Notes under the pieces: model-generated
The model's database searches: none
What the model saw: the letters and a program-made list of their open reading frames with translations, nothing else
Told to the model about the DNA's origin: nothing
Program-made: the position numbers and the translations under genes
Part shown: positions 54,501 to 64,000 of the stretch, in pieces
How positions within the stretch are numbered: the first letter of the stretch is position 1
How the letters are laid out: each line of letters starts with the position of its first letter
Assembly (NCBI GenBank): GCA_021464245.1
Contig: JADCRB010000037.1
Coordinates: 1 to 64,000, forward strand
Direction of reading: 5' to 3'
Origin: Carallia brachiata
Taxonomy: Eukaryota > Streptophyta > Magnoliopsida > Malpighiales > Rhizophoraceae
DNA length: 64,000 nt

Positions 54501-55379
54501 TATGCTGGTCAACTAAATGGCGTGAACTTGAGAAGAGATTTTCACGAGCAAGAAGCTCATAGGTTGCAACACCACTACAAGAATGCCATCCCTCCTTATA
54601 CGAAGCCTAATTCAAAACTGAAGGGTGGAAAATATGAAGCCACTATGGGATCTTCCCACACTGGTTCTGGAAAGTAGTGCTTGATGATCTTTTGAAGAAC
54701 AATAGAACCATTGTTGGTAACTGGTCAGAGAAAATCCGAGATGGGGCTCATTATCCGGACCTTGAGCAGCAGCGCATTGGACATACAATGGCAAATGATT
54801 ATGGACATGAGAACATTGATTATTACCAGGATGAAAGGACCAGCAAACCTATGTCAAAATCGAGACCCTTGAGGAGGAAGCATTCAAAATCACTTTCCAG
54901 TCACAATGATGTTGGCAATTCGGAAGATGCAGGAGTTGCGAAGAGAAGCTTACGGAGCAGGAGAAGGGATGACTCAAGACGAGGCCTGCAAATCTTTTGA
55001 TGATGAGCACAATCAATATGATGAAGAGGAACGGATGATAGATAGATTGTTGATCCAATATAGTAAGAAGCCCTCAGCATATGAATCTGACAAGGTGAGA
55101 AGACAGCTCAAAAATCGTCACATATATCACCAAGGCGCTGAAGTGGACAAGTCTCCTTGGAACATTAACAGAGATGGGCCTGATGGAACCTCAGAGAAAG
55201 TTCCTCCACCGTCCCGCTCAGTTTCCCTTCCTCGTGAGCAAACTACATCAGAGGCAGCAAAAGTGTTCACCCGTGCTGCCTCCTTTCAGCCAGACAGGTC
55301 AAGCCCAGCACTGCATGTGCATCCAAAGTTGCCTGATTATGATGATTTGGCTGCTCGGATTGCGGCCTTGAAAGGGTAA
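51591..55379 (+). CDS. IST1-like protein (Ist1/DUF292 domain), ESCRT-III regulator, with two frameshifts
   Basis: IST1 proteins bind ESCRT-III CHMP1 and VPS4/LIP5 and modulate multivesicular-body sorting. Exons: 51591-51631, 51813-51945, 52227-52330, 53384-53528, 53600-53740 and 53973-55379. The Ist1 domain spans about residues 10-175: KSLIKLTKSRIDVIRRKRNA, FLKKDMADLLANGLDINAYG, EGLMAEMMLSSCYDLVERY, FVLKHLSVMQKM, CPEDCKEAVSSLMSAAARYS, DLPELRDLRQIFFERYG and ASEFSINWDSNG. The long last exon is a low-complexity hydrophilic tail typical of plant ISTL proteins, ending LPDYDDLAARIAALKG. Two lesions break it. At 54671-54673 an A-run one short creates TAG (54675-54677) after GSGK; adding one A restores VVLDDLLKNN. 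At the T-run 54995-54998 the frame changes again (family-like GLQI then FDDEHNQYDEEERMIDRLL). The tail is open on both sides, so sequencing indels are the likely cause. Intact length would be about 655 residues. Confidence 0.9.
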
Positions 55380-56160
55380 AGAAAACATCATGCAATTGGC
55401 ATCGGCGTCCTTTATCATTCCGAATGAATCCATTAAATTTCCTTGCATTGTTTGTCGTGAGGAGTCGTATACTGTATTCTTCATTTTACAATGGTTGAAG
55501 TGCTGCTGGGTTGGCCTCTAGCTACATATTGCAATTTCACTGCAACTGGAGTATAGCCCCCATGTTTGTTGGCATACACATTTTGTTTCTGCAATCTATG
55601 ATCATTGCATTTAGATTTAGATCCCGTAGTTGTAATTTCTCTAAAGTTTCCAGACATCTTGGTTGTCAAGCTTGTACGATGCTTGTAAGTTGTAACTCCC
55701 AAAGTCAGAGTTCCTACGTGCTGGTTGCCAGAATTATAAAGATGAAGCTTATACTTATGTAGTTTGCTCACACTGTACTGAAATTCATATTATATGCAAT
55801 TACTCCAATTTTCTGTTTGTCTAATTAATCAATTGCTCTTTGATTCAGTGCAGTTTACTTCAACCACAAAAGGTTGTACCATCATCAGCCAACTAGACTC
55901 CGCCTAAGGAGCTGTGGCTTTGTTGGTGGTGAAGTGTTCAAATGGTGGATACTTTACACTTTACAAAATGAGCGAAACAACCTTAATGTTACGGGAATGA
56001 GGAATCCCACCTAGCTAGGTCAGAACAAAAAGGCCCTTTAAATTTCCCATGTACCATTTCCTCAAAAAGCAATACTAAATAATTTTGTATAAATAATAAT
56101 AAATAATTACGTAATTTTATTTAATAATATTTGATTCTTATCACTTTATAACTATTGAAA
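55380..56160. other. 3' UTR/flank of the IST1-like gene
   Basis: No exon-like sequence. Probable 3' untranslated region and terminator for the upstream gene, then AT-rich DNA. Confidence 0.5.
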
Positions 56161-56339
56161 ACTAAATGCATTTAGTTTTTTTCTTCCTCAAATATATTCG
56201 ATTCCCCACTTCCCATCTATTGTCCTTGTCAAAGGTAAGTGGCTTCTTTGATCTTTCCCGCCAAATGTGCTTCTTACCCTCCCTTTTATCACTACCCTTT
56301 CTTCTTTTACCAACTCCCATTACTCCACGTACAGGGGCA

Positions 56340-56380
56340 GAAGGAGAGAGAGAACGAGAGAGTGAAGGAGAGAGAGAGAG
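56340..56380. repeat. GA-rich 5' leader tract
   Basis: Repeated GAGA words ('gaaggagagagagagag') run to the base before the ATG at 56381. They may act as a GAGA/BPC site or simply be leader low-complexity sequence. Confidence 0.7.
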
Positions 56381-57241
56381 ATGAAGAGCACATCCAAGGT
56401 GATCATGGGGGCAACCCTGGTGATGGTAATGAGCCTTGCCATAGTGTTGGGTCTAATCCTGGTGCTACTTGCCGAGCTATACTGCACTCTCTTACTCCGC
56501 AGGCGCCAGCTCAGAATCACCTCCTCCAATGCCACTGCAACCACCACTGTCGCCACCCCAACAACCATCATTTCACCAACCCCTGATTCATCCTCCTCGT
56601 CACAACCTCCACAATCACAAAACCAACAATCTTCTCCTCCTCTAACAACCTACCATGCCCAAGGGGTTCTTCAGGCTCCAAGAGCTTTCTTTTTCCTGCA
56701 ACTTCCTACGACAAAGACACGACCGCAGAGTCAATCAACAAACATTCCCAACACCATCATGTCCTTGAAATCCTTTCACCAGAACCGAACCCCAAACCCC
56801 AAACTCATCGGTGGTCACAATGACTTCGACTCCATCAAGATCCCCTCGAGAAATCCCACTTCAATTACCACTACTACCAGCAATGCTTGCAAAGAAAAAT
56901 CTTGTGCTAGAGAGCATTTAGTTTACATATCCAATCCAATTTATGATAACGAAGCAAGCAGAGGAAGTGCTGCGGATACTCCATTTGAAACTCCTGATTC
57001 ATCTCCATCACGTTTGGAGCAGACAGGTGGTTGTTCTTCTTCAGGGGAAGATGAGGAGATGTCTCCATCTAGTCTACCAGTCACCCCTCCATTGACTCCA
57101 ATGAAGAAGCTTCCAGCAGAGGCTTGTTCTGTTTCCTTGAGAGATGCAAGTTCCTTGGGCATTTCAGGCAGCGATTCTGTCAGCCACAATGGCCTCTCTT
57201 CATCATCCTCGGGTTCTCCATGCACATCTCCTTCATGGTAA
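56381..57241 (+). CDS. Plant-specific single-pass membrane protein, Ser/Thr/Pro-rich
   Basis: Intronless, 286 residues, ATG directly after a GA-rich leader, ending TAA. Residues 8-34 (IMGATLVMVMSLAIVLGLIL onward) form one membrane segment, preceded by two Lys and followed by LLRRRQ. This predicts a signal anchor with the bulk on the far side of the positive cluster, in the cytosol. The rest is low-complexity Ser, Thr, Pro and Gln with short conserved-looking islands: HAQGVLQAPRAFFFLQLP, EHLVYISNPIYDNEASRG, DTPFETPDSSPSRLE and SSLPVTPPLTPMKKLPAEA. I recall similar uncharacterised plant proteins annotated only as membrane or hydroxyproline-rich proteins. No catalytic motif or RING is present. 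The T-P and S-P sites in the C-terminal third would be possible proline-directed phosphorylation sites. Frame intact. Confidence 0.8.
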   Translation: MKSTSKVIMGATLVMVMSLAIVLGLILVLLAELYCTLLLRRRQLRITSSNATATTTVATPTTIISPTPDSSSSSQPPQSQNQQSSPPLTTYHAQGVLQAPRAFFFLQLPTTKTRPQSQSTNIPNTIMSLKSFHQNRTPNPKLIGGHNDFDSIKIPSRNPTSITTTTSNACKEKSCAREHLVYISNPIYDNEASRGSAADTPFETPDSSPSRLEQTGGCSSSGEDEEMSPSSLPVTPPLTPMKKLPAEACSVSLRDASSLGISGSDSVSHNGLSSSSSGSPCTSPSW

Positions 57242-59440
57242 TTGCATTTTGTGTCCAGAGGTAGTAGATGAAAGTAAATGGCATCTTTTATTCTTTCTTT
57301 CTGTAGCTTTTGTGAGTTGAAAGCCTTTAGGGCGTGTGGCGATGTCGTGAATGAGAGCTCCGTTACGTTATCAGAAAATTTTTTACCAAAATTTAATTGG
57401 ATGCAATAAAATTTTAATTTTTTTATTATTGTGATATTATTTATAAAATGTATCACAGTAATTATAAAAAAATGAAAGTATTATTGCAATCAGATAAAAA
57501 TTTAGGTAAAGAATTTTGGTGTCTTACTTTTTTTCCCGCTTAAAAGCACTATAAAATGCAGCCACGGCAAGCTCACTCATGCCATGCCCACGCCAACCAA
57601 CATTATTTATGAGTACTCTTTTTTCCTTAATGTTCGTTGCAGAATCACTTTAATTGTTTTCATCTGCTTGTGTGGGCAACTTTTTGGAAAGCTGTTTGCA
57701 CTTCTCTACGGTGTTTGGAGAAAAACCAGCTGTTGTTTGTTTGTATAGGGATGGTGAACTGAAGCAGATGGCTAGATGCATGTGATCTTTGAAGAGTTTT
57801 GACTGACTTCAACGCAGGACGAAAAAAACAAAAGGAAAAACTTTAAAACAAATGGCGGAAATATTAAAAAGAAGCATCTTTCTGTTTTTGAGGGACCTCG
57901 AATGCAAATTTCGATGCATTAAAAGCCAGAAAACAAACTGACATCTGCGAGGCGTTTGTCCACTTTAGATTATGACCAGTCAGTCCGTCCGGCTAGTTTC
58001 GCCAAGCCCCTCTTGGCCATGGGCCAAGAAGCTTCAGTCTGACAGTTGCTGCTCCACCTCAATTGATTGTTTTTGGAATGATTTTTCAGTGAACCGGGAA
58101 TCCCACCTTCATTCATATCACATAAGCTGTGTGCTACCAAAAACGAAATTTTTTTTTAAAAAAGACACTTTAGGGTACAGAATAAAAAATCGCCATCAAT
58201 CTTCACGTAATTTTCTCTTTCTTCTCGGTTTTGTCTTTTTATCTGGTAAATAAAATAAAAAAGTATTCTACAATTCTATTAGGAGTATTATGACATAAAA
58301 AAGTGCAAAAAAAATTGGTTGGTCGTAACACACTCGCAGTAAACTTTTTAACCCTATTATTCGACTTGGGGAGATTCGAACTCCCATCACAAGTTTTCCG
58401 CTTGGTTCCTCTTTTTTTTTTTTTTTTTGAAAGTTCTGATATTTAGAAATTCAGCGAACTCTAACTAATCTAATTCGAGTCGGATGGACCTATTAAAAGG
58501 GATAAAGTTCTCCCAACACTTATTTTTTTCATACACAAGATTCAAACTTGAGATCTTATTTAAGAAAAATTAAATTCTTCACTATTTAAACTAAGCGTTG
58601 ATTTTTTCGCTTGGTTCTCTTCAACGGTAAGGATTTGCTCATGGCATAAAATCCCAGGGCCCAAGTCTTGGTGGTCTGGCACATGCCCACAAAATTACAC
58701 ATTATCTATGGCTTTGTTTTTCAAAGCCCATAAATGCAGTATCTTCACGATGTCAACGGTTTGCCAAGTTTGCTTCATTAAACAATCAATTATCTCCAAC
58801 ATAGTCAGTTGAGACGTTTTTATTCTCATTTTCTAACTTTTTCGGCTCGCTTGTAACAAAAGAATAAAAAAAATTCTTCCTTATAACAAAAAAAAAAAAA
58901 AAAAAATTTATTTGCAAGCATTGCGCATAAGCAGCTCTGTGGTCAATCTCTTTATTCTCTCGTGTTCTGTATCCATTGCTCTAACACAGTTAAGACAATG
59001 CAACACACATGCAAGTGCTACAGAGTTTTTCATTGAGAAGCAACAATATACATACAACAGACATTGCATTGTTCCTTGCAGAAAACTCCTTAAAACTTCA
59101 AGTCTGCGACCCACCGCACATTTCAGTCTCATCAAGCAATGCCCCCCACAAATAACTTAAGAATTCCTGTTGAAAAAGACAGCAGAAAATCGTATGGGTT
59201 CCTAAATAGTAGTAATACCTCACACATAAATTGCATTGCCCACTGGAAGTTTCACAACAGAATCATGGTAACATAATTTGGCAAAACTGTTCTAAGGCAT
59301 TGCATTAATTTGATACCTTCGATTCGATGATATTACGAACTAATATACTCGCTATTGAGACAAGATTAATTGAAAGACAAGTACTTTACTTAGAGCATAA
59401 AAAATACGTACAAGTAACATGAAGAATGTGGGTATTATCA
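57242..59440. other. Spacer, no gene seen
   Basis: Contains a repeat copy at 58420-58605 (separate entry) and poly-A at about 58890-58906. An open frame at 57972-58253 (+) has no recognisable content. 58907-59448 is probably the 3' UTR and flank of the Rab gene. Confidence 0.4.
58420..58605. repeat. Dispersed repeat, copy 1 (pair with 61995-62190)
   Basis: 'tttttttgaaagttctgata ... actctaactaatctaattcgagtcgg ... acttatttttttcatacac ... gagatcttatttaagaaaaattaaattcttcactatttaaac ... gcgttgat' recurs in the same order and orientation at 61995-62190. Family unknown. Confidence 0.7.
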
Positions 59441-59448
59441 CCATTTGA

Positions 59449-61054
59449 TCAAGAGCAACAGAACATTCTTCTTCCACTTTCTTGTGGTCTGCTATGCAAT
59501 TTCATTCCAGTGGGACGTAAAGGTGCAGCTTTTGCCAATCTTTTAGCTGCAAGAAGGCATTTTCAGATTAGCAGTCAAAACAAGGTCCTAATAATGAAGC
59601 AATTCAACAGCCATGATCAACAAATGATGGTATTAATACCTATCTCATAGAATAGCTCGTTCACGTTCTGCGCTGTTTTTGCTGATGTTTCCATAAAAGC
59701 CAAGCCATTTTCTTTAGCATATTGCTCAGCTTCCTGCAATGTTTGATAGAATCATCTACAGGTTTGCCTCAGCTATTCAACTAAAAAATTATGTGTGCCA
59801 GGAAACAAAGACCATAGCCTACAGAATTGTCAAGTACCTCACTTCCAACTTTTCTCTTCTCTTCCAAGTCAGCTTTGTTACCCACGAAAAAAGTTATCAA
59901 ATTTGGATTTCCTGATACATTAGAATGTCAGCAGATTACATAAAACTTTAGCAACAGAATATAAATAAAATCCTAGTTGCGTGCTAAATGATTTAGAAAT
60001 AACATCTTGTACATAGGTTTAATGCCCAAACAGCAATATATGGGGGCATATGGAACCAAAACAATCCTGGCAACTTCTGTCCATTCAACCAGTTTACCTT
60101 GTCCTTGCAATTCCAGAACCCACTTTTTAGCCCTTTCAAATGATTCCTGAAAACAAAAAGTATTTCAAGTTTGTCAATTGAGTTCCAAATCAAAAACAGT
60201 CTGCATAGAAATGCTTGTTGTACAACAATGAAGGTTAAACATCTACCAATCACATCTAGCCTAAACAAGCATAAAACTGTGAGATGTCAAGGGGGCTGAT
60301 GAAAATTTACTTACCATGCTGGTGATGTCATACACCACAACAGCTGCAGCTGCACCTCGGTAGTACATAGGAGCCAAGCTATGGTATCGTTCCTGCCCTG
60401 CTGTGTCCCAAATATCAAATTTTATGGTGGCCTCATTCAATGACAAAACTTGAGTGAAAAAGGCCGCCCCAATTGTTGATTCCTATATTTTATTACCCAT
60501 ATTAAGGCAAGTCCAACTTGTGGAACAATACAATGTACGTTGGAGAAAGACAAAAGGGTAATTAAGTACATTAGAAACCCACAAAACGTAATCAAAAAAA
60601 TAAACCTGGAAATCGAAGAATTGGCCTTTGACAAAATCTCAAAACCAAACTTGTCTTCCCAGTTCCCATATCCCCAAGAAGTACCTGCAGAAAAGAAGAA
60701 ACCAAAAAAAAAAAAAAAAACAACAACAAAAACAAAAATGAACTTCCTTAAATTATATGGATAAATCACAAAAATATTAATCCAAGCAGCGACAAACTGA
60801 AATTAAACTAAATAGTATGTATAAATCTATCAAGTTCAAGCTCATGGTCTAGGACTTTGAAATTCGTTACATGTGAAATAAGATTCCAATACATTAGCAA
60901 TTTAGCCTTAACATTTTTCATCAGAAAATATACCAACAAGTGCCTTTTTTTTTTAAAAAAAAAAAAATTTCCTTTAGAGAGTGCACGGAGGAATAGGGAC
61001 AGACATACCCACCAGCTTGGCTTGTACGTTCTTGTTGCTGCCTGTCCTACCCAT
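59449..61054 (-). CDS. Rab5-class small GTPase (RABF2/RHN1-like)
   Basis: RABF GTPases control endosome/prevacuolar fusion and vacuolar sorting. Exons (minus): 61054-61013, 60684-60606, 60482-60315, 60146-60098, 59911-59838, 59733-59640 and 59546-59449, about 200 residues, as in Arabidopsis RABF2. G-motifs in order: P-loop GDMGTGKT; switch [40 protein letters not shown]. Other family marks are [29 protein letters not shown] and [10 protein letters not shown]. The C-terminus RRMFCCS carries the CC pair for double geranylgeranylation. It lacks the ARA6-type N-terminal myristoylation region. [14 protein letters not shown] and VVVYDITSM place it nearer RHN1-like than ARA7, a judgement from memory. 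Exon 2 has one extra base: AGA-TTTT-GTC-AAA-GGC where the family has RFVKGQ, in the A-run 60633-60636. As written this would destroy the frame, so a homopolymer insertion error is likely. Confidence 0.92.
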
Positions 61055-61470
61055 CAATGATCACACCAAAAATAGATCAGATTTCCCAGATAGAAAGATG
61101 GAAACGATCTAGATGATATCAATTGAAAGTTTATTTGCTGTTTCCTGGAAGGTGATAAACTACTAAAAAAATAATCTTCAGGTTCTGGAGAAAGCAAAAA
61201 AATGTAAAGGTAATTGGCCAACACTTGAAGTCTGAATATTAGTTGATATGTAGAATGGTAGTTTGTTTGGTTGACCGGTAAGTATTGTAACTTTCAGCTG
61301 TATGTCGGAATTTTGGCTTTCTCCACAATGTCTCCAATTGGTTTCTTGTTTCCTTACTCATGCAAATGCAATTATATTATTACACTTTTTTTTTTTACCA
61401 TTTTTAAGGCGGAAAAAAAAAAAGATACACAAATTTTCTAGAAACCACTTGCTAAGTATCAGCGAAACTA

Positions 61471-61735
61471 ATGCTCTGTTTGAGAACTTTCTCATGAAAA
61501 AAGAAAAGAAAATAAAAGAAAATAACTTTTTACTTATTTTTTTAATTTTTTTTATCAATCTAAACAACTAATTTTTATTTTTTCTTTCATAAATTACTAT
61601 TTATTTTCTTTCTCATAATTTTTTAATTATTACTTTTTATCAATTATAATATTTTATTACTATACTATTTTCTATTTATTTAATTTTTCATTTACTTTCT
61701 TTCAATTTAAACAAAGAATAAGAGATGTTTTTCAC
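61471..61735. mobile_element. MITE-like AT-rich element, family shared with 13255-13505
   Basis: Starts 'ctctgtttgagaactttc' and ends 'caatttaaacaaagaataag'. The inner phrase 'aaattactatttattttctttctcata' and following text match the element at 13255-13505. Confidence 0.5.
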
Positions 61736-61994
61736 TACAGAAAAGATCAATGGCCAAACTTTTAAAAAGTTATATAATAGATATATAATAATCTTGTACT
61801 GTTAAATTATAAAATATTTATAAATTTTTTTAAAAAATATTAAATAATTAATTATAATTAAATAAATTGTATTATTTTGTGTGTTCACTAAATATATCTT
61901 CATAATAAACTCTTTGGATAAAAGCCCACGATTTGATAGACCATAAGAACAAAATTCTTGAGAGGAGGCGTTGAGTATCAAAATTCAACGAAGC

Positions 61995-62190
61995 ATGTTT
62001 ATTTTTTTTGGTCTGAAAATTTTAATATTTAAAAATTGATTAAACTCTAATTAATTTAATTCAAGTCAGATATACTCATTAAAAAAAGTAAAATTCTTCT
62101 TACGCTTATTTTTTTATACATAAAAATTAAATTTAAAATTTTATTTAAAGAGAATTAGAATGCTCACTATTTACACCTACAGGCGTTGAT
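61995..62190. repeat. Dispersed repeat, copy 2 (pair with 58420-58605)
   Basis: 'tttttttggtctgaaaattt ... aactctaattaatttaattcaagtcag ... cgcttatttttttatacat ... ttttatttaaagagaattag ... actatttac ... gcgttgattc' parallels copy 1 in the same orientation, diverged. Confidence 0.7.
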
Positions 62191-62199
62191 TCAATGAAG

Positions 62200-63385
62200 C
62201 ATATTTATTATGGCAACAGAATGCCCAGAGTACGTTTGCAAGAAAAAGAAGATTCCAAGTGCATGTACGATTAAAGGAGAATTCTAATCAAAATTACTCT
62301 TGTTATTTTGATAAAATTTGTTTCTTGGCTTGGACTGAGTGGCCGTCCAGGCTTTGCTGACGTAGAAGCCAACATTATCAGCAGATCTAGTTTCCGCATA
62401 AAATTTTTTGCTCGCGGTAGGATGGGAAGAGCAGCTTCTAAAACAATACGCCTACCCAAACACACAGGCACCCACGATAAATCAATCAGTCAAAAAAATT
62501 TCAAAAAATCAACCAAAACTAATAAAAAGTGAAGTAAATTTCATTGTTACTTTCCGATAATAACTAAACTTATAATTTAAATGTAATCATTGTATATAAT
62601 TATAATAAATTATAGACACAAACTTAGAAAAATTGATCACGTGAAAAAATTAATATCTGAAAAAAAGATATTTAGTTGGTAGAAAGCAATGGGATAATAA
62701 TGCAAGTCAATCATATTTATAATTTTATATATAAAAAAATGAGTTTATACATTTTTTTTGAACCATAAAAAACATACATGTCAGTATGTAAATTATTACA
62801 TGTGTAGGTCAATGTCAGGAGTCATCCGTTATATCTTCATTCAATCTCTTTTATAAGAAAAATCTACTATTTAAGTACTGATGGGGCCCAATGAGCTCTC
62901 CACATATCTGGCGTCAGTGTTGCGAATCTTGAACAAGATACCGCACTATACAAATTCACCCACTTTGTGAGGAAAGTAATGGTAGTAGAACTCGAATTTA
63001 AATTCATACTTATTGAAATCTTAATTCTTTTAAAATTAAATCTTAATTAAGTTATTGCAAAAAAAAAATCTTAATTTTATTAAAATACTAGAAAACACTA
63101 CAAGTTGATTATTAAAGTAATGTTAAATGCTACAAACTATTGAGGGTTTATTAAAAAAAATCTTAAAAATTTTAAAATTAAGCTCATACCGCTACGTCTT
63201 CATTTTTTCCCTTCAGAGGGGGCGTTCGGTTTCAAAATCCAATTCTCTCACATTCTCCAGGTTTTGATGTTGATTTACTGAGAAAAAAAAAAAAAAAACG
63301 GTAAAATCACGATAAAGTTTAATGTGTCGAACATTTTGAACTTCTTGAAAATTAATTCTAAAAACAGTTGCTGATTTTTTTCTGA
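62200..63385. other. Spacer, no gene seen
   Basis: 62300-62480 has an open, less AT-rich patch ('tgagtggccgtccaggcttt') that I do not recognise. The remainder is AT-rich with a poly-A run at about 63282-63298. Confidence 0.4.
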
Positions 63386-63390
63386 TTAAG

Positions 63391-64000
63391 AATCTATTTG
63401 GATTATTTATTGAATATTACTATTACTAATTGGTGCTATTGATTACTTATTACTAATTTTTATTTATTATTATTGATTGCTGATAAAACTAATAAAGTGT
63501 TTGATTAATTTTATATTTACTGTTATTGTTGAATAATAAAATGTTTAATTTAGACATCTAATTTATGTAGATATATCATATTGAAAATTTTATTTTTATA
63601 TTTTATAATTTTATATATTTTGAAAATGATATTTTATAAATAATATTGAGAATTGTTTTACTTAATTTTTATTTTTTAAAAAAATATTAATTTGTACTAA
63701 ATGATAAAAATTATTATATTTGAGATTTTTTTTATAAACATCAGTTTTTAAAAAAATTGAAGTGAAAAAAATATTATTTAAGAGTAATTGAAAACAGAAA
63801 TTATTAAAATTATATAAATATTAATAAAATAAATTAACATATATAATTCATATGATATTAAAAAAATAATAAAATTATATAAATATTATTTAAAGATAAT
63901 TTAATTCATATAAATTATTATTAATGTTAAAAAGTGAAAAGTAATTCAAAAAGTAATAAATAATAGTCTGAACCTATTTTTCAATTAATTTTTATTAGAG
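63391..64000 (-). mobile_element. Second copy of the 44011 Harbinger-like MITE, inverted, truncated by the window edge
   Basis: 'gaatctatttggattatttattgaatattac' reverse-complements to the right end of the 44011-44761 element ('aatattcaacagctaaccca'). 'tagacatctaatttatgtagatatatc' then matches its 'tatacaaattatatgtataaattagacat' region reversed, and 'aaaaagtgaaaagtaattcaaaaag' matches its left portion. It runs past the window end, so the other terminus is not seen. Confidence 0.7.

Noticed and set aside
58370..58400. tRNA gene suggested by 'gattcgaactccc'
   Set aside because: Only a T-loop-like word is present. No acceptor stem or box A at the right distance.

Overview
This window is nuclear DNA from a flowering plant, almost certainly a eudicot. 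It is AT-rich, the genes contain many GT-AG introns, genes are separated by long transposon-rich spacers, and the protein families are plant types (HsfC, plant G-gamma, kinesin-13, RABF Rab5, IST1-like). The conserved sequences would fit Citrus or a relative, but that is recollection and cannot be settled from the sequence alone.

Layout. 1-2.9 kb: the 3' part of an ESCRT-III VPS2.2/VPS2.3-like gene (+) that has decayed, with two in-frame TAG codons at exon ends and several lost splice sites. 3.8-7.1 kb: an array of imperfect palindromic units with a period of about 0.4 kb. 9.6-11.2 kb: a type-A heterotrimeric G-protein gamma subunit (-). 11.4-19.6 kb: spacer with several non-autonomous DNA transposons. 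19.7-20.8 kb: a class C heat stress transcription factor (-), broken by one missing base. 20.8-27.6 kb: spacer with a well-bounded tRNA-derived SINE. 28.2-33.4 kb: an unrecognised locus in two diverged tandem copies (-). 36.7-40.9 kb: kinesin-13 (-). 42.2-42.7 kb: a recent 242-bp tandem duplication. 44.0-44.8 kb: a Harbinger-like MITE. 45.2-47.0 kb: a small, probably plastid-targeted protein with an acidic tail (+). 51.6-55.4 kb: an IST1-like ESCRT regulator (+). 56.4-57.2 kb: an intronless single-pass membrane protein (+). 59.4-61.1 kb: a Rab5-class (RABF) GTPase (-). 61-64 kb: spacer with further copies of repeats seen elsewhere in the window.

The genes do not form an operon-like system; they are ordinary neighbours on a plant chromosome. 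Three of them (VPS2 remnant, IST1-like protein, Rab5) belong to endosomal/multivesicular-body trafficking, which is probably coincidence.

The most practical observation is that five otherwise well-conserved genes each need one or two small indels, most of them single bases and several in homopolymers, to read through. This points to uncorrected sequencing or assembly indels rather than five independent pseudogenes. The VPS2 remnant is different: its lesions are mostly substitutions in stop and splice positions and look like true decay. I found no convincing evidence for a novel multi-gene biological system.
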